Shown in pieces: positions 60,269 through 64,000 of a stretch of DNA of 64,000 nucleotides. The stretch covers positions 1,025,001 to 1,089,000 of the forward strand of contig VICG01000005.1 of assembly GCA_008692225.1 (NCBI GenBank). Reading direction: 5' to 3'. The stretch is from Monilinia fructicola. Its lineage: Eukaryota; Ascomycota; Leotiomycetes; Helotiales; Sclerotiniaceae. Position 1 is the first letter of the stretch. Every line of letters starts with the position of its first letter. A model generated the notes under the pieces. The model ran no database searches, had not been told where the DNA came from, and saw only the letters and a list, made by a program, of their open reading frames with translations. A program made the translations under genes and the position numbers.

Positions 60269-60299
<31 letters not shown>
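60269..60299. repeat. CT dinucleotide array in ECM33 upstream region
   Basis: Fifteen CT units. A CTT run (60528-60555) and a GATT run (60752-60775) follow before the start codon at 61008. Confidence 0.95.
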
Positions 60300-60302
<3 letters not shown>

Positions 60303-61007
60303 CACATTCAAATCAATACATCATCACGTACAATAATATCAAACTCCTCAACTCGCATACAATCGGAAGAAAGGAAAGGAAGGGAAGGAATACCATACCT
60401 ACAAGTAATCATTGGAAAGGGGAAAGAGTAATTATAACTTATTCACGACCACCGCCTCTTCCATCATCAAGCCAAAAAGTGAGTCGATTTCTTTGAAGGT
60501 ATTCCATCTGTTCGTTGTTTCTTCTTCTTTCCTTCTTCTTCTTCTTCTTCTTCTTCTCCTCCATCTCGAATTCATGAATTCACCATAATACGTCTTGATT
60601 CTCATCAAAAACTCCGTATTCATCCATCTATCCATCATCAATCAATCATCAAACCAGTCAACCAGTCAATCAACAAGTCAATCAACCAACCAACCAATCG
60701 ATTCATTCCTTCCCGCATGTCTTCTCACTCTCATAAACTCTCTTTACTTTGATTGATTGATTGATTGATTGATTCAATCGATTCAATCGATTGATCCCCT
60801 TTCTTCCTTCCTTCAACTGTTGGTTCCTGCACTCTCAAATTTCTTGGACCCCCTCCTTCAGGAATTCTGACCATCAGCCACTTCGTCCTTCATTCAACAA
60901 TCTTTGTACATTGCAACTTATTCATCTTCGATCACTTTTTGCATTCTTCTTACGATAAATTGAACTAACAATTGCAAAGTTACTGTAGAAGCTACCTCAT
61001 AATCACC

Positions 61008-62412
61008 ATGTTCTCCAAAGTTCTCCTCCCGGCTCTCGCAGTCGTCGGCACAGCAGCTGGTAAGTCGTCAACATCTCATCGATAGTTTCAGGAGTTGGGT
61101 ATCAATCGGCATCAACACACAGGCGTCCTGCAATTTGCGGTGGCCCTGGAGAGGACATAATTAGTCGACCTTAACCATATAGATACTGACTGCTCTTTCT
61201 TCAGCTGCTACCAATGCCGTCTGTTCTCAATCAACAGCTACCATCAACTCCGCTGCTGATGCTACCGCTTTGGCTGATTGCAAAACCATCAAGGGTGACG
61301 TTGTTGTCAGCGCCACTGCCCCTGGTATCATCAGCCTTAGTGGACCTGAAGAGATCAGTGGTGACTTGATCATCGAGAACAACGGAGCCATTACAAGTTT
61401 CTCGAGCGATACTCTTAGCAGCGTCGATGGTACTTTCACCTTGAACAACTTGACTCTCTTGTCCACTCTTCAATTCTCCTCCCTCACTAAGATTGGAACC
61501 ATCAACTGGGCCGCTCTTCCAGCTCTCCCATCCCTCACCTTTACCAACGCCGTTCGCAGCGCAAAGAGTGTTACCATTACCAACACCTTCTTGAGCACAC
61601 TTGATGGTATTAACTTGGACACCGTCGACACCTTGAACATCAACAACAACAACCGCCTCAAGACCTTCAGCACCCAAGTTGGCAATGTTACCACTCTCCT
61701 CAACATTGATTCCAACGGAAAGAGCTTGGATGTCAGCTTCCCTAACCTTATCTGGGCTGCCAACATGACCTTCCGTAACGTCTCAAGTGTTAGCATTCCA
61801 TCTTTGGCCGTCGTCAACGGATCCCTCGGATTCTACGAGAACTACTTTCACCAGTCTCAACGCACCAAACTTGACAGCCGTCGGTAACACTGCAAACGGA
61901 CAAGGTGGATTGGCTTTCGTTGCTAACCCATCCCTCGCCAACATCACCATCCCTAACCTCGAGACTGTTGGTGGTGCTTTCCAAATTGCCAACAACTCTG
62001 CTCTTGGTGGTATCTCATTCCCCAAGTTGACCCAAGTCGGTGGTGCTATTGACTTCTCCGGAAACTTCACTACGTAAGTTCAATTTGTCAAGTCACGCTT
62101 GTAACCAAACTAACATATTTGCCCCTAGCCCTGAATTGCCAAAACTCAACGACGTCAAGGGTGGTTTCAACATGCAATCCACTACCTCCATCGACTGCTC
62201 TGGTTTCAAGTCCGAGCACGACAGCGGTAACATCCAAGGTACCTACACTTGCAAGACCACCGCCAACGCTCAATCCGGAACTAGCTCCAGCTCCAGCTCC
62301 TCTTCAAGCTCATCTGCCACTGCTAGCAAGGGTGCTGCTGTCTCCTACGGTGTCAACGAGGCTGTTTATGGGTGTCTCTGTTATCGGAAGTTTCTTGGGC
62401 ATGTTGTTGTAA
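61008..62412 (+). CDS. ECM33: Ecm33/Sps2-family GPI-anchored cell-wall protein
   Basis: Extracellular GPI protein needed for cell-wall organisation. Exon 1 (61008-61059) encodes the signal peptide MFSKVLLPALAVVGTAAA. After an intron (61060-61204) the mature part begins ATNAVCSQSTATINSAADA. Receptor-L-like/leucine-rich repeats follow: GDVVVSATAPGIISLSGPEE, SGDLIIENNGAITSFSSDTL, GINLDTVDTLNINNNNRL and ANMTFRNVSSVSIPSLAVVN. After an apparent extra T near 61843 come FTSLNAPNLTAVGNTANGQG and LETVGGAFQIANNSALGGI. An intron at 62074-62128 precedes PELPKLNDVKGGFNMQSTTS and a poly-Ser segment. An extra T in T3 62365-62367 hides the GPI signal, which in the other frame is VMGVSVIGSFLGMLL with its stop at 62410-62412. 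Codon use is strongly biased to C-ending codons, typical of high expression. Confidence 0.95.
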
Positions 62413-62976
62413 ATCATTGGGACGTCGGCGTTTTTCCTTTAATTATCACATTAGAACTAATATGCCACACGTTCTCTCTTTTTTACATGACTTTTCATAA
62501 GCTTTTGAGCGGTTTTCACCTTTATTAGGATCATTAGGGGCGTGTGCTTTGCATATCCATCGCTGTAAGGGTTGCTCTACCTGTGCATCTGTTGCTTTGA
62601 TGGTATTCAGAAATATCCATGATGGTATTTGGGCGAGGGGAGGGAAACATTAGGCTTTTGAGAAGAGAGAATCCGAAATTGTACATTTGAATATTGTTTC
62701 CCAAAGAGAAGTGAAGAGGAAGAGAATAATAATGAATTTCTTATTTAACCATGATGATTTGATGATGCATGTACTTGTCCATGTCCTTGAATGTTCTCGA
62801 CTGTGTCGTGTTTTGATCTGCCTGATGGACATTTGTAAGATGTACCATCAAATGGTAAAGTGGTTTGCCATGCGGGTCTGGGTCCTCAAGTGGAGGGCCG
62901 TTCATCCTGTTCATATGTATGACGCGGTACCCTGTTTGCAGAGTGTGCACGTTTGGTTACTCTTTTGTGCAAAGTC

Positions 62977-63120
62977 ATCATCATCATCATCATCATCATC
63001 AATACCTACCCCCAGCACATCTCCCTCTTTTCTTCCTCGAGAACTCTTCCCGGTCGTCCGCCTACGCTTTTTCTTTCTGCGGCTTTTGGTTTTGGTTTTG
63101 GTTTTGGTTTTGGGGGGGGG
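62977..63120. repeat. CAT array and TTTTGG hexanucleotide array
   Basis: Eight CAT units at 62977-63002; about five TTTTGG units at 63083-63112 ending in a G10 tract. Resembles a ciliate telomere unit by chance only. Confidence 0.9.
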
Positions 63121-63288
63121 GGAGGGGGAGGGGGAGGAGGAGGGTTTTTCTTCTGATTGGTGGGTGGGTAGGTGGGTAGGTGGGTAGGTGGTGTGGTGTG
63201 GTTGTTAGGGGAAGGTGGGGGAGAGGAATGGAGAGAGGGATGGAGAGAGGGAAAAAAATGGATGAGGAGGATATGAAAGATGTTTTTC

Positions 63289-63333
63289 TTTTTTTTTTTT
63301 TTTTTTTTTTGTGATGGATGGATGGATGGATGA
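63289..63333. repeat. Poly-T tract followed by GGAT array
   Basis: T22 at 63289-63310, then GTGATGG and four GGAT units. The same pairing of T tract and purine array occurs at 16759-16822. Confidence 0.9.
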
Positions 63334-64000
63334 TGGGTGTGGTGGTGATTTTTGGTAGTTGGTGTGGGGGGGGGGAAGGAGGGGAGAGGGCAATGGAATT
63401 CAAAGAGGGGAGTGCGCGGGAAAGAGAGGAGTATCCATTGCGATTTAATGCGGAAAGGTAAGTTGAGATTGGGATTGCGAGTTGGAAGAGTGGAGGTGGG
63501 GGGGGGGGTGAGAGTGAGAGTGCGCATGAGCATCAGCATAAAAGGATGGTTTTTATGGTATGTGATAGCACCATGTGTGTGTGATAGCACCATGAGTAGC
63601 CAGCCTACTAAGCTAGAACCCTGGGGGCCTGAAGTACAAGTGGGTTGCGGGGATTGGGATTGGGATCGAGTAACGTAGTAGTACGTAGTAAAGGATTAAA
63701 GGAGTAAAGGAATTGAGAGTTTGAGAGCATGGGCAGAGGCAGGGGCACTTGAGAAGGTTGGTTGGTTGAGGAGGGGGTAGATATCTTGGTTGGTAGGTAA
63801 GTAGGTTGTTTTTGGGGATGGAAAGGGAGGGAAGATAGAAGGGGGATCCGGGAGTTGTTGTAGGTGAAGGTGATCATATCACAGCCTTTGATATCGTGCT
63901 GCTATATGTGACGAAGAGGTGAGAAAAGGGGTTATAAAAATATTATGCTGAAATGGGTATCTGCAATATATGTTATGGCAATCTTCCTTCTTCGATGTTG

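Larger units (their letters stand above)
54018..61007. other. Seven-kilobase intergenic region, repeat-rich
   Basis: No gene recognised with confidence. Weak candidates are a 61-codon frame starting MADSESRPSVHRPS after a pyrimidine-rich leader (about 55077-55260) and a two-exon minus-strand frame at 56535-56837. There are numerous micro- and minisatellites (listed separately), three exact TACGGAGTA-type motifs (56330, 56373, 58690) and a pyrimidine-rich leader with CT and CTT runs before ECM33. A long 5' region is common for fungal cell-wall genes, so part of this is probably ECM33 regulatory and untranslated sequence. Confidence 0.45.
62413..64000. other. Intergenic end of window, low-complexity
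   Basis: Downstream of ECM33. Holds a CAT array (62977-63002), a TTTTGG array (63083-63114) running into a G-rich stretch, GGTAGGTGG units (63160-63190), a T22 tract (63289-63310) and a GGAT array (63317-63333). The + strand of 63100-63850 is strongly G-rich, keeping several spurious frames open on both strands. No gene recognised. Confidence 0.5.

Noticed and set aside
63083..63120. Telomere-like TTTTGG repeats
   Set aside because: Five units inside a chain of unrelated microsatellites; fungal telomeres here would be TTAGGG-type, and the sequence continues beyond.
63006..63593. Pro-rich minus-strand frames
   Set aside because: Low-complexity complement of G-rich repeats.
1..64000. tRNA, rRNA or CRISPR elements
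   Set aside because: I looked for TTCGA-type T-loops with flanking stems and for regularly spaced direct repeats with unique spacers and found none convincing; a covariance-model scan would be decisive.

Overview
The window reads as chromosomal DNA of a filamentous ascomycete (Pezizomycotina). The genes are split by short spliceosomal introns with GTRAGT-type donors. They encode typical fungal products: fimbrin, an ACAT-type sterol acyltransferase, an SR-like splicing factor, a GT62 mannosyltransferase, Ecm33 and a Zn2Cys6 regulator. Intergenic DNA is long and rich in microsatellites. A Leotiomycete affinity fits the protein sequences as I remember the families, but that is an impression and not a result.

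Layout. 1-16 kb: 3' end of 5-oxoprolinase (+), fimbrin (-), a hotdog thioesterase (+), a RING-like/ankyrin protein (+), a sterol O-acyltransferase (+) and a DDHD phospholipase (+). 17-31 kb: Srp1-like splicing factor (-), an APS/PAPS-type mitochondrial carrier (-), a 396-bp pogo-like MITE, ribosomal protein eL18 (+), mitochondrial rRNA methyltransferase Mrm2 (-), a long coiled-coil protein (-) and Ost3 (+), the last two divergent. 31-40.9 kb is an AT-rich, gene-poor block with one intact Zn2Cys6 transcription factor and decayed genes (a GMC oxidoreductase, a TAP-like hydrolase and one unrecognised gene). 40.9-54 kb: Mcp2/ABC1 kinase (-), a small membrane protein (+), an NAD+-type mitochondrial carrier (-), Qcr7 (+), Mnn9 (-) and 3-methyladenine DNA glycosylase (+). 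54-61 kb is repeat-rich intergenic DNA, followed by the GPI protein Ecm33 (+) and more low-complexity DNA.

The genes are mostly unlinked housekeeping functions. Mitochondrial roles recur (Mrm2, Mcp2, Qcr7, two carriers), as do secretory and cell-wall roles (Ost3, Mnn9, Ecm33). I see no biosynthetic cluster, defence island or other coherent new system.

The most important practical point is that about twenty single-base indels, mostly in homopolymers, interrupt otherwise well-conserved genes, including essential ones. Consensus error is the likeliest cause. Coding features below are gene spans with introns included. Splice sites were read by eye from GT/AG signals and protein continuity.
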